IMG/VR virus record: IMGVR_UViG_3300032246_001124
Location: 1 to 49,730 of that record
From: a virus
Direction: 5' to 3' (one strand)
DNA: 49,730 nucleotides
Part shown: piece after piece, positions 6,919-14,195 of the stretch
Layout of the letters: every line of letters begins with the position of its first letter
Position numbering within the stretch: position 1 is the first letter of the stretch
Notes under the pieces: model-generated
What the model was told of the DNA's origin: nothing
Database searches by the model: none
The model's input: the letters and a program-made list of their open reading frames with translations, nothing else
Program-made: the position numbers and the translations under genes

Positions 6919-7857
6919 ATGGCTTCAAATGTTTTTCCAGTAGCACAAACAGCAGCAGCAACTAGTGCGGCAAGTACCCTTCAAAATACTTTTTATGCAG
7001 CAAATAACACTACAACATACTCAGCCGAAGTAGACTTAGCACCAGCAATATATAGTGTTACATGCATATCTTCAACTATTGCAAATGTTATTTTTATTGA
7101 TGCCAGTGGAGCAGTAATTGCATCTGGAGCAACAACTAGTGGTACTGTTTCTTTTAATCTTGCAACAACTGCAAAATCTATAAAATATTTTATAAATACT
7201 GGGTCAAATATTCAAATTAACGTTCAAGCAACTGGTGCAGCAGTTACATATGCTGCAAGCGGAACCTTGCAAACAATAACATCTTCACAAACATTAAATT
7301 TTACAGGTGGAGCATTTGCTGTATGTGTTCAGGCTGGTTTTCACGGCACACAGTGGAATGGTGGAGAAGGATCAGGAAGTGTTGGTGGAAGGAGTGGGGC
7401 AATTATTGGCGGCGCAGTTCCAGTTACATCAGGAGTAACAAGCGTAACAATTGGTGCAGCACCAGGAGGACATACATCTATAGGATCTCTTACAACAACA
7501 ACTGCTGGCGCAAACTACGGAAATGGTGGGTCAAGTTTTGCATATGGATATGGAGACGATAGTGGTTCAACTGCTGGAAATGCTAGTTCATCAATTGCAA
7601 CATTAGGTTACTCTGTAGTTTTACCAAACACACCAAATGCTACAACTGGAGGCGGCGGCGGTGGTGGTCAGTATTCAGGTAGGGCTGGCGGTGGATCTGG
7701 AATCGGCACTGGCGGCTCTGGCGGTGCAGGCAGCGGTGGAGGCGGTGGCGCAGGAAGCGGTTATGGTTCTGGTGGCGGCGGCGGATCCGTTGGTTGGGCT
7801 GGAAGAGGTCCTGGTGGCTCAGGTGCTCAAGGCGTTGTTTATTTGGTTAGATTTTAG
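6919..7857 (+). CDS. Glycine-rich fibre or adhesin
   Basis: The 312-aa protein starts MASNVFPVA, the same start as the broken paralogue at 11519. Residues 1-115 form a beta domain with the repeated pattern 'ASGATTSGTVSFNLATTAKSI', also present in the paralogues at 10036 and 11519. Gly-rich blocks fill about 145-305 (GGGGGGGQYSG, GAGSGGGGGAGSG), and the protein ends in GVVYLVRF, a short strand conserved in the family. TAGGAG precedes the ATG. It is followed by the 64-aa partner at 7869. Host-receptor binding is inferred from the family plan. Confidence 0.75.
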   Translation: MASNVFPVAQTAAATSAASTLQNTFYAANNTTTYSAEVDLAPAIYSVTCISSTIANVIFIDASGAVIASGATTSGTVSFNLATTAKSIKYFINTGSNIQINVQATGAAVTYAASGTLQTITSSQTLNFTGGAFAVCVQAGFHGTQWNGGEGSGSVGGRSGAIIGGAVPVTSGVTSVTIGAAPGGHTSIGSLTTTTAGANYGNGGSSFAYGYGDDSGSTAGNASSSIATLGYSVVLPNTPNATTGGGGGGGQYSGRAGGGSGIGTGGSGGAGSGGGGGAGSGYGSGGGGGSVGWAGRGPGGSGAQGVVYLVRF

Positions 7858-7868
7858 TTAGGAAGATT

Positions 7869-8063
7869 ATGTCAAATTTTGCTATTATTGAAAATGATAT
7901 TGTTACAAACCTTATAGTTGCAGATTCTTTAGAGTATGCACAAGAACACACAGGCAAAAGTTGTATTGAATATGATCCTTTAGATACTGTAACTGGTCCA
8001 AACATTGGTTTGTCATATATTGATGGTATTTTTGAGCAACCTGTTTATGCAGAAGAATCTTAG
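7869..8063 (+). CDS. Small fibre partner protein ('VADSLE' family)
   Basis: The 64-aa protein reads FAIIENDIVTNLIVADSLEYA, then 'TGKSCIEYD'. The same core occurs in the 9723 product (YAVIDNETVINTIVADSLEVA, TGKTCIEYT), and a weaker version in 9479. Each copy sits next to a glycine-rich fibre gene, which suggests a dedicated assembly or attachment partner. AGGAAG lies upstream of the ATG. The gene is 11 bases behind the fibre gene. No enzyme motif is visible. Confidence 0.65.
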   Translation: MSNFAIIENDIVTNLIVADSLEYAQEHTGKSCIEYDPLDTVTGPNIGLSYIDGIFEQPVYAEES

Positions 8064-8085
8064 CATTTTGTTTTTAAGCAATCTC

Positions 8086-8094
8086 TGATATACT
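8086..8094 (+). promoter_or_regulatory. Extended -10 promoter, leaderless type
   Basis: TG, A, TATACT at 8089-8094, then six bases before ATG 8101. No ribosome binding site fits between them. Confidence 0.65.
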
Positions 8095-8100
8095 ATAACA

Positions 8101-8844
8101 ATGCCGCAAAACATTAAATTTACAAATACTTCGGGGTACAAAGATTTATTAAAACCAGTACCAGCATATACAATGGTTCCAGAATGGTACAAACAAACAG
8201 AATCTTATATTGGTGGAGAAAAAAGACCAGGCGGTGATGGTGGAACTAAGGCTACTATTAAACGATGCATGCCTATCTTTGATGCAATGACAGCAGGTTA
8301 TTTAATTTTATCTCCCGCCGACGTTTGGGTATCTCTTAAAGAAGCAACTGCAGTTGATGCACAAACTGGAAAGCCTGTTGAGGGTGAGGCTACAAAAATA
8401 ATGCAACACTTTGAATGGTCAAATTTTGGACTTATTTCTTTTCACCCAATTGAGCAAGCAGCGTTACACCCAGCAAAAAATGAACACGCTTATCCAAAAT
8501 GGATCAATCACTGGTCTATTAAAACACCAAAAGGCTACTCTCTTGAAATTGTACAGCCAATGCATAGAGAGTCAGTATTTACAATTATGCCTGGTATGGT
8601 GGATACTGATAAATACTCTGCTCCAATAAATTTTCCTATGGTTATTAATGACCCAAATTTTGAGGGCCTTATTCCAAAAGGAACTCCAATAGCACAGGTA
8701 ATACCATTTAAAAGAGAGTCCTGGCAAATGGAAATTGGAGAAAGTTCTGATATTGCAGATCAGGCTAATATTACTATTGAACTACAGACTAAACTTTTTG
8801 ATCGTTATAAGGGTATGTTTAGGACAATCAAAGAATATAAATAA
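8101..8844 (+). CDS. Conserved hypothetical phage protein in the fibre locus
   Basis: The 247-aa protein is not a repeat or Gly-rich fibre. It has WYKQTESYIGG near residue 30, a 'KRCMPIFDAMTAGY' block near 58-71, and a 'WSIKTPKGYSLEIVQPMHR' strand near 139-158, followed by GTPIAQVIPFKRESW. These features recall proteins of cyanophages and of the DUF6065 group, in which a mixed alpha-beta fold of unknown function is conserved. It has its own leaderless promoter, so it is separately controlled from the adjacent fibre genes. Cargo or moron gene status is possible. I cannot assign a reaction. Confidence 0.5.
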   Translation: MPQNIKFTNTSGYKDLLKPVPAYTMVPEWYKQTESYIGGEKRPGGDGGTKATIKRCMPIFDAMTAGYLILSPADVWVSLKEATAVDAQTGKPVEGEATKIMQHFEWSNFGLISFHPIEQAALHPAKNEHAYPKWINHWSIKTPKGYSLEIVQPMHRESVFTIMPGMVDTDKYSAPINFPMVINDPNFEGLIPKGTPIAQVIPFKRESWQMEIGESSDIADQANITIELQTKLFDRYKGMFRTIKEYK

Positions 8845-8853
8845 TGATATAAT
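8845..8853 (+). promoter_or_regulatory. Extended -10 promoter of the glycine-rich fibre at 8881
   Basis: TG, A, TATAAT at 8848-8853. The leader has AAAGGAG (8869-8875) just before ATG 8881. Confidence 0.65.
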
Positions 8854-8880
8854 CTATTTTGTCTATTTAAAGGAGTAATT

Positions 8881-9477
8881 ATGGGTTTTTCAGTATTTCC
8901 AGCACCAGTAGTATCAGGCGGTATGGCTAATCCAACAATAAAACAAACATTTAACACAACAAATGGCAGCGTGACTGCTAGTGGTATTGGTTTTGTTTAT
9001 GCTATTTTAATCGGCGGTGGCGGTGGCGGTGCTGGTAGTTCTCCTTATGCTCAAACTGGCGGTAATGGTGGTTATGGTGGATTTACTTTTGGATATACAC
9101 CGTTATCTTCTACTGCAACAATAGGAGCAGGAGGCGCTGGCGGTAGAAATGCTTATCAGGCTGCTGAAACAGGCTATGACATTTGGTACCCTAGCGGTGG
9201 ATCCTCGGGCGGCACAACTACTTATGGAATTCTTAGTGCTCCTGGTGGTGGTGGCGGTCAGGCTTCATACAACATTGATGGAAATGTTCAAAACGGTTCT
9301 TCCGGTTCAAACGGCACTAACCGTTCATTAATTGGAACAGGGAACCTTAGCACTGTCCCCATAGCAGGCTTTTCCGGTAATTTAGGTTCTGGTGGGTCTG
9401 GTAATGGTGCTCCTGGTGGTTATGGCGGAGCGTATGCTGCAAGTGGTGGCTCTGGTTCTGTAACATTAATGTACTAA
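8881..9477 (+). CDS. Short glycine-rich fibre or adhesin
   Basis: The 198-aa protein is the shortest of the glycine-rich group. It starts MGFSVFPAP and lacks the long beta domain of the 6919 and 11519 products, passing quickly to Gly-rich blocks (GGGGGGAGSS near 43, GAGGAGGRNAY near 80, GGSGNGAPGGYGG near 170). The C-terminus SGSVTLMY corresponds to the closing strand of the family. AGGAG is close to the ATG. It is followed one base later by its small partner. It may be a deletion form or a second adhesin type. Confidence 0.7.
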   Translation: MGFSVFPAPVVSGGMANPTIKQTFNTTNGSVTASGIGFVYAILIGGGGGGAGSSPYAQTGGNGGYGGFTFGYTPLSSTATIGAGGAGGRNAYQAAETGYDIWYPSGGSSGGTTTYGILSAPGGGGGQASYNIDGNVQNGSSGSNGTNRSLIGTGNLSTVPIAGFSGNLGSGGSGNGAPGGYGGAYAASGGSGSVTLMY

Positions 9478-9478
9478 T

Positions 9479-9664
9479 ATGATAAATACAATAAAATTAG
9501 AAGGTAAAAAAATATTTGCAGTTCTAGACTCAGACAATATTGTTACTGACTGCTGGGCTGCCCATACACTAGAAGAAGCCCAAGCAGATAATCCAAATAA
9601 AAAAATTATTGAGGTAACTTTAAAAAATTCACCATTTACTGTTGGCAAAAAATACATTTATTAA
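9479..9664 (+). CDS. Small fibre partner protein (61 aa)
   Basis: The 61-aa product contains FAVLDSDNIVTDCWAAHTLEEA, a diverged form of the FAIIENDIVTNLIVADSLEYA core seen in the gene at 7869. The rest is lysine-rich. ATG 9479 follows the preceding stop by one base, so translation is probably coupled to the 8881 fibre. It fits the rule that each glycine-rich fibre has a short partner. Function beyond that is unknown. Confidence 0.6.
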   Translation: MINTIKLEGKKIFAVLDSDNIVTDCWAAHTLEEAQADNPNKKIIEVTLKNSPFTVGKKYIY

Positions 9665-9667
9665 TAA

Positions 9668-9676
9668 TGGTATAAT
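9668..9676 (+). promoter_or_regulatory. Extended -10 promoter before the 9723 gene
   Basis: TG, G, TATAAT at 9671-9676. The leader is about 40 bases with AAGGAG shortly before ATG 9723. Confidence 0.65.
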
Positions 9677-9722
9677 AAACACAAGATAGTTTAACCTATC
9701 ATTACTAAACAAGGAGTAAATA

Positions 9723-10031
9723 ATGGCAAATTATGCGGTAATTGATAACGAGACAGTTATTAACACAATCGTTGCAGACTCACTAGAAGTTGCAGAAGAA
9801 GTTACAGGTAAAACCTGTATTGAATATACAGATGAAACACCACTAGGAATTAATTGGTATTGGGATGCTACAGCAGATGCTTACATCATGCCAGAACCTT
9901 ATGCTTCATGGGTATATAATTATGAATTAAAGGTTTGGGAAGCACCAACACCTATGCCAACACCAGAAGAAGGTCAATCCTATAACTGGAACGAAGCAAC
10001 AGTCTCTTGGGATCTAGTAAATATAGGCTAA
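9723..10031 (+). CDS. Fibre partner protein combining both partner modules
   Basis: The 102-aa protein joins the 'YAVIDNETVINTIVADSLE' module of the 7869 product to the 'PYASWVYNYELKVWEAPTPMP' and 'YNWNEATVSW' modules of the 6426 product. It therefore links the two small partner families into one. It precedes the glycine-rich fibre at 10036 rather than following it, with five bases between. AAGGAG precedes the ATG. It may help fold or attach the adjacent fibre. Confidence 0.65.
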   Translation: MANYAVIDNETVINTIVADSLEVAEEVTGKTCIEYTDETPLGINWYWDATADAYIMPEPYASWVYNYELKVWEAPTPMPTPEEGQSYNWNEATVSWDLVNIG

Positions 10032-10035
10032 TAAA

Positions 10036-11040
10036 ATGGCCCAATCAATATTTCCTGCAACAACAATAGCATCAACACCAACAACATTTGGTAGACTTGC
10101 TACAATCCCTAATGCAAACAATGTATACAAGGTAATTGTTGAACTAGGTGCTGGAACATATACAACTACATGTGTTGCTGGAACAAATGCAACTGTTTAT
10201 TTTATGAGTGGTACAACTGAGATTGCATCAGGAACTACTACTAGTGGAACCTTAACAACAAACTTAGCATCTTCAGTTGATAATGTAATTGTTACAATTA
10301 ATACAGGTACAAATATTGAATTAACATTTACCCAAACAAAAATTATCCTACCTTCATCTGCTCCAAGTGGAACATTGTATACAATTACATCATCACAAAA
10401 TTTTTCTGCTCGTGGCAAAGCCTGGGTTGCATTAATTGGCGGTGGCTCTGGAGGAAATGGCGGAAACCAAAGTCAAACAGCAGGCGGACAAGGCGGAGCA
10501 TCTGGAGGAGTTATAAGTGGTGTGGTGTCACTTACACAAGATGTTGCAATTACAATTGGCGCAGGTGGTAATGGTGGAAACAGAAATGCAAGCAACTCTA
10601 ATGCTGGAAATGCTGGTGGAGCAACAACATTTGGAAATTTATTAACAAGTGCTAATGGATCAGTTGCAAATGCTCCAAATGGATACACAGCAGAAAACAA
10701 TGTTAGAAGAGGTCTTGCTGGAAATGTTTCTGCAGGCCATGGTCTCCCATGGATTGCAAACCTTGGTGGTCCAGGAAATAGTGGCTTGACTGGATCTGGT
10801 GGATATTCTTCATATAATTATGCTGTAGGTGCAGAAGGTGGTGTTGGTGGCTCAGGCCTAATCGGCGCAGGCGGCAAAGGCGGTTGGGATGGAACTCCTG
10901 CTGCAAATGCTACTGGTTACGGCGGTGGTGGTGGTGGCGGTGGCACAAATGAATATACATTTAATAATACAAATGGAACATATCTTGCACATAAAGGTGG
11001 CAATGGAACTGCTGGCATAGCATACGTTGTGGTTATTTAA
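10036..11040 (+). CDS. Glycine-rich fibre or adhesin
   Basis: The 334-aa protein starts MAQSIFPA and has the beta domain of the family with EIASGTTTSGTLTTNLASS near residues 60-80. It then has Gly-rich blocks (GGGSGGNGGNQSQ near 135, GGGGGGGGTNEY near 295) and ends in IAYVVVI. It sits four bases behind its partner gene at 9723 with no clear ribosome binding site, so coupling is likely. Receptor contact by the loops between the Gly blocks is inferred. Confidence 0.75.
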   Translation: MAQSIFPATTIASTPTTFGRLATIPNANNVYKVIVELGAGTYTTTCVAGTNATVYFMSGTTEIASGTTTSGTLTTNLASSVDNVIVTINTGTNIELTFTQTKIILPSSAPSGTLYTITSSQNFSARGKAWVALIGGGSGGNGGNQSQTAGGQGGASGGVISGVVSLTQDVAITIGAGGNGGNRNASNSNAGNAGGATTFGNLLTSANGSVANAPNGYTAENNVRRGLAGNVSAGHGLPWIANLGGPGNSGLTGSGGYSSYNYAVGAEGGVGGSGLIGAGGKGGWDGTPAANATGYGGGGGGGGTNEYTFNNTNGTYLAHKGGNGTAGIAYVVVI

Positions 11041-11055
11041 AAAATTTAAAAATAG

Positions 11056-11063
11056 TGTATAAT
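11056..11063 (+). promoter_or_regulatory. Promoter of the 11123 gene
   Basis: TATAAT at 11058-11063, with TG directly adjacent. The 55-60-base leader contains CACGTG and ends with AGAGG before ATG 11123. I see no strong hairpin in it. Confidence 0.55.
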
Positions 11064-11122
11064 TAGAACACACGTGATCCTACGATAAAAGCGGGGACAC
11101 GGCTAAAGAAGAGGTAATATAA

Positions 11123-11425
11123 ATGGCAACAACAACTAAGGCTCTTGCTAGAGTAGCAGCAGCAGTAACAAACACAACACTTTATACAGTTCCAGCATCA
11201 ACTACTGCGGTAATCACAAATATTGCGGTTACAAATACAGCAGCAACAGCGGCTACATTTACACTAAAACTAGATGCAGTAGACCTAGTTTCAGGTGCTG
11301 CAATTGCTGCAAACACAACAGCATTTTTTGATCTAAAGCAAGTTCTTGCAACAACTAAGGTTATTGCAGGATCAGCATCAGCAACAACTGTAAACTTCCA
11401 CATCTCAGGTGTAGAAATCGCATAA
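11123..11425 (+). CDS. Small beta-sandwich virion protein
   Basis: The 100-aa protein has the pattern TLYTVPASTTAVITNIAVTN followed by alternating strands (FTLKLDAVDL, TAFFDLKQVL). Small Ig-like or jelly-roll proteins with 'LYTVPAxTTAxI' are common in phage virions, where they decorate tails or fibres. The protein is Ala/Thr-rich with no Cys. It is flanked by its own promoter and by a strong terminator, so it is probably made in large amounts, which suits a decoration protein. Confidence 0.6.
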   Translation: MATTTKALARVAAAVTNTTLYTVPASTTAVITNIAVTNTAATAATFTLKLDAVDLVSGAAIAANTTAFFDLKQVLATTKVIAGSASATTVNFHISGVEIA

Positions 11426-11441
11426 TTGCTTTAATTAAGAG

Positions 11442-11476
11442 TACCCCAGCCTTTATGGTTTGGGGTATTTTTATTT
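11442..11476 (+). terminator. Intrinsic terminator after the 11123 gene
   Basis: TACCCCA (11442-11448) pairs with TGGGGTA (11461-11467), and inner CC/GG pairs extend the helix. TTTTTATTT follows. Confidence 0.85.
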
Positions 11477-11484
11477 AATAATAC

Positions 11485-11492
11485 TGTATAAT
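11485..11492 (+). promoter_or_regulatory. Promoter of the glycine-rich fibre at 11519
   Basis: TATAAT at 11487-11492 with TG directly adjacent, 26 bases before ATG 11519. The leader contains AAGGAG. Confidence 0.55.
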
Positions 11493-11518
11493 ATGACTAT
11501 ACACATAAGGAGTAATTA

Positions 11519-12472
11519 ATGGCTTCAAACGTTTTTCCAGTAGCCGCATCAGGCTCATCTTCTGCATCTACACTTGCAAAAACGGCAACAGCAGTAGCAG
11601 CAAACACAATATATCAAGTTACTACACCAGTAACTGCAGGAACATACTCTATATCTTGTGTATCATCAACAATCACTATAATGGAATTTTATAGTGGAAC
11701 AACTTTGTTAGGAACTGCTACAACAGTTTCTGGAACAGTTTCATTTAATCTTGCTTCAGATGCAACTTCTTATAGATTTTATACAAATACTGGATCAAAT
11801 ATTGTAGTTAGTTTACAACTAACTGGTAACTCTTTGGCTCCTGTTTCTGGAACTCTTGACACAATTACCACATCAACAAATACATATTCTGCAAATGGCT
11901 CTGTATATGCAGTAGCAGTCGGCGCAGGTGGTGGCGGCGGAGGTAGTGGTTTTGGTGCTAACTCTGGCGGTGGCGGAGGTAGTGGTGGTGTAACTGGTTC
12001 AATATTAATTTTAACTTCACCGACTGTAATTACAATTGGTGCTTCTGGAAATGCTGGTGGTGAAAATACTCCTGGAAATGCTGGAGGAATAACTAATATT
12101 TCAAACCTTACCGCTAATTGAGGTGGAGGTGGAGGTGGAGTAAATGCAAATACTGGCGCTGCTGGTGGAGGTGGTAGTGCTGGAAGTCCTGGAGGAGGTT
12201 CTGGTGGCAATGGTGGATTTAACACTCCAGGAGGTGCTGGTACTATAAGTTCTGCCTCACCGTATAATTTTGTAATCTCTGGAACCACTGGTGGAGGTTC
12301 AGGTGGAACAAATAACTCAGGAAACTTTCCTGCCGCAGTAGGCTCTGGCATTGGCACTGGTGGAGGTTCTGGAACTGGTGGTAGTGGTCGTGGTTTCGGT
12401 GGCCGTGGGGGAAACTTTTACACTGGTGCTAACTCTGGCGGTGGCGGAGCAGTTTACGTTGTAAGATTCTAA
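11519..12472 (+). pseudogene. Glycine-rich fibre gene with in-frame TGA (readthrough or broken)
   Basis: The frame starts MASNVFPVA and is near-identical at DNA level to the start of the 6919 gene. A TGA stands at 12119-12121, after about 200 residues. The same frame then stays open for 116 more codons, with Gly-rich blocks and the family's ending AVYVVRF before TAA 12470-12472. The full length, 317 codons, matches the 312-aa paralogue at 6919. The stop replaces a residue between Asn and a Gly run; TGG to TGA is one change. Other genes here end in TGA, so it is not a general Trp codon. It may be a recent nonsense mutation, readthrough, or a sequence error. Confidence 0.75.
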
Positions 12473-12491
12473 ATAAGAAGCAATAAAAAAA

Positions 12492-12528
12492 TACCCCTAC
12501 CAATTAAGATAGGGGTTATTTTTTTTTG
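12492..12528. terminator. Bidirectional terminator between fibre and lysin genes
   Basis: ACCCCTA (12493-12499) pairs with TAGGGGT (12510-12516) around a ten-base loop. T-runs follow on both strands: TATTTTTTTTT on + and TATTTTTTT on -. It serves the convergent fibre and lysin genes. Confidence 0.85.
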
Positions 12529-12532
12529 TGTT

Positions 12533-13105
12533 TTAATTGTATTGGCTAGGGAACTTCTTTAGCCATTTTTGGTATTGAGCAGGCTTGGCATGTTTCCAAG
12601 ACTTCCAATTTGTTCCACCCTCAGTCATGTGAAATACAATTTCTGCATTTTTCACTGGACTGAATAACTCAGCATTAGCATCTAGGTTAAACTTATCTCT
12701 ACGATCTGGTCCTAGATCACCGATCATATTTATTTGGAATACCCCGTAAGAACTGTCTCCAGTCTTAGCATTTCCATTAAAAGCAAAAGGTCTTCCATTT
12801 GACTCTGCTTTAGCAACAGCCCAAGCAGTCTTTAAACCTTTTCCTGTAAAACCTACAGCCTTTAACATTTGAACTAAGTCATAGTCACTCAAAGATACAG
12901 CATTTGTGTATTTTGCTAAGATTACCTTATTACTTGGTTTAGAAACCAAAAAAGCCGACTTGAGGTCGGCAGGGGCAGTCAAAGACTTATTACTCAATAA
13001 ATTATTATCAGTTGTAGTTGTTAGTGCATTAGCAGAATTACTTACGGGTGCAAGTAGTCCCACCAAAGATAGGATTCCAATCCAAGCCATCTTGTCTCTT
13101 CTCAT
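12533..13105 (-). CDS. Signal-peptide lysozyme-like lysin (SLT-type)
   Basis: The 190-aa protein begins with a Sec signal peptide (1-27: basic MRRDK, hydrophobic AWIGILSLVGLLAPV, then ending SNSANA). A lysozyme-like transglycosylase domain fills about 73-190, with the expected catalytic Glu in AKAESNG (E101) and the DSSYGVFQIN block (117-126). It should cleave the glycan of peptidoglycan outside the membrane. I chose ATG 13105 because AGGAGG on the - strand (13114-13119) lies eight bases upstream; the TTG one codon earlier is less likely. It is antisense within the fibre locus and has its own promoter. The C-terminus is rich in Lys and Trp. It could act at lysis or in adsorption. Confidence 0.8.
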   Translation of the reverse strand: MRRDKMAWIGILSLVGLLAPVSNSANALTTTTDNNLLSNKSLTAPADLKSAFLVSKPSNKVILAKYTNAVSLSDYDLVQMLKAVGFTGKGLKTAWAVAKAESNGRPFAFNGNAKTGDSSYGVFQINMIGDLGPDRRDKFNLDANAELFSPVKNAEIVFHMTEGGTNWKSWKHAKPAQYQKWLKKFPSQYN

Positions 13106-13130
13106 CAAATAAACCTCCTAGAAACAAAAG

Positions 13131-13146
13131 CACCAGTTGTCTGGTG
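13131..13146 (-). promoter_or_regulatory. Hairpin in the lysin mRNA leader
   Basis: CACCAG-ACAA-CTGGTG on the - strand forms a perfect six-base stem and four-base loop, followed by CTTTTGTTT and then AGGAGG. It lies at the very 5' end of the predicted transcript. It may protect the message or act as a weak attenuator. Confidence 0.5.
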
Positions 13147-13155
13147 TTACTACCA

Positions 13156-13185
13156 AGTATAACATGTTTTTGCCCCAAAAGTCAA
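13156..13185 (-). promoter_or_regulatory. Lysin promoter with -35 and extended -10
   Basis: On the - strand, TTGACT (13180-13185), an 18-base spacer, then TGT-TATACT with the hexamer at 13156-13161. It is the only promoter in this window for which a good -35 is obvious. Confidence 0.65.
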
Positions 13186-13233
13186 AGTTTTGATATTTTT
13201 ATATTTTTGTTACCTATTTGTTATAATTCAAAG

Positions 13234-13242
13234 TGGTATAAT
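13234..13242 (+). promoter_or_regulatory. Extended -10 promoter of the 13252 gene, leaderless type
   Basis: TG, G, TATAAT at 13237-13242. ATG 13252 lies nine bases after the box, and no Shine-Dalgarno sequence intervenes. Confidence 0.65.
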
Positions 13243-13251
13243 AGAAAGACT

Positions 13252-13782
13252 ATGGCTACAGGATCAACAACAACTTATGGAATTCCTTACCCGCTTTCAA
13301 GCGACCCAGTAAATGTTCACGAGGATATTCAAGCACTATCTGAAAAAATTGAAACATTAATTGGTACAGTAGGTCCTTCCTTTCATACACTTGAAGTTAC
13401 TAATAGTAGCGGATCTTCAATTGCTAAAGGTGATCCCGTTTATATTTCTGGGTATGGAACATCAAAACCAGCAATTGCAAAGAGCGTCTCTACAAACCTT
13501 GCAACATTTCCAGTTATTGGTTTAGCGCAATCAGTAATATCAAACAGTGCTGATGGAGTTGTTATTTTGTCTGGAGTATTTTCAGGAGTTAATACAAATG
13601 CGTATAATGTTGGCAATGTTTTATATGTTGCAAATAACGGGGGATTAACAGCAACACGTCCAGCAACAGGTTCTGGAGCAGTAGCAGTAGTATTAAAGAA
13701 AAATGCAACAACAGGCATATTACTAGTTGGACAACCAAAGGGCAATGGCTCTTGGGGATCACTGAAAGCAGGGTTAGCATAA
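13252..13782 (+). CDS. Tail fibre or tail-tip protein
   Basis: The 176-aa protein starts MATGSTTTYGIPYPLSSDPVN, followed by a short helix (IQALSEKIETLIG) and a beta-rich C-terminal domain. A conserved 'GDPVYISGYG ... VIGLAQS ... GVVILSGVFSGVNT' pattern near residues 62-125 is widespread in phage fibre and capsid-decoration proteins. The longer frame from 13048 is rejected because it runs through the promoters of both flanking genes. The stop overlaps the next ATG (TAATG). It may form the base of a fibre. Confidence 0.65.
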   Translation: MATGSTTTYGIPYPLSSDPVNVHEDIQALSEKIETLIGTVGPSFHTLEVTNSSGSSIAKGDPVYISGYGTSKPAIAKSVSTNLATFPVIGLAQSVISNSADGVVILSGVFSGVNTNAYNVGNVLYVANNGGLTATRPATGSGAVAVVLKKNATTGILLVGQPKGNGSWGSLKAGLA

Positions 13783-14195
13783 TGGCAACTTATAGAGGTC
13801 AAGGCGCATCTACATATGATATTGGTGAGACACCACCGTTTGTTAATTGGACAATTGTAAAAGGCGATACAGCCTCTTTTAAGGTTTATCTAACAGATGA
13901 TGCCAAGCAACCATTAAATATTCCTGATTGGACAATAGAAGTAGAATTTAAAAGACCAACAAACCCTGTTACGCCACAAGTAATTACAGATGCCGCAACA
14001 TTAATCTTTACTATTAACCCAGCACAAGATTTAGAAGACGCTGATGGTGAATTTAAAGTTAATCTAACTGCAGCCCAAACTTCACAATTACGGACAAATG
14101 ATATTTTTGATATTGAAGTACGTCTTCCACAGAACACACTTGTTTGGACAGTTGCTCAAGGGAAGATTACTCTCCTTGAGGATGTTACAAACTAA
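13782..14195 (+). CDS. BppU-like baseplate or fibre-attachment protein
   Basis: The 137-aa protein has NWTIVKGDTASFKVYLTDD near residues 23-41, the motif shared with the products of 2218 and 3492. The rest is beta-strand with a 'DGEFKVNLTAAQTSQL' segment typical of upper-baseplate domains. ATG 13782 overlaps the previous stop by one base, and the stop overlaps the next start the same way. The order 'BppU-like, then DDITVL-like' repeats that at 3492/3836. It probably attaches a fibre to the tail tip. Confidence 0.6.
   Translation: MATYRGQGASTYDIGETPPFVNWTIVKGDTASFKVYLTDDAKQPLNIPDWTIEVEFKRPTNPVTPQVITDAATLIFTINPAQDLEDADGEFKVNLTAAQTSQLRTNDIFDIEVRLPQNTLVWTVAQGKITLLEDVTN

Noticed and set aside
12119-12121. 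TGA recoded as tryptophan
   Set aside because: Several genes (ends at 169, 288, 31287 and 49002) use TGA as a true stop, with overlapping starts of the next gene.
11779-12357. Long Pro-rich frame on the - strand
   Set aside because: It is the complement of Gly codons in the fibre gene; its composition is entirely explained by GGN read backwards.
13048-13251. N-terminal extension of the 13252 gene
   Set aside because: It runs back through the lysin leader and promoter, and the -10 box at 13237-13242 places the transcript start beside ATG 13252.
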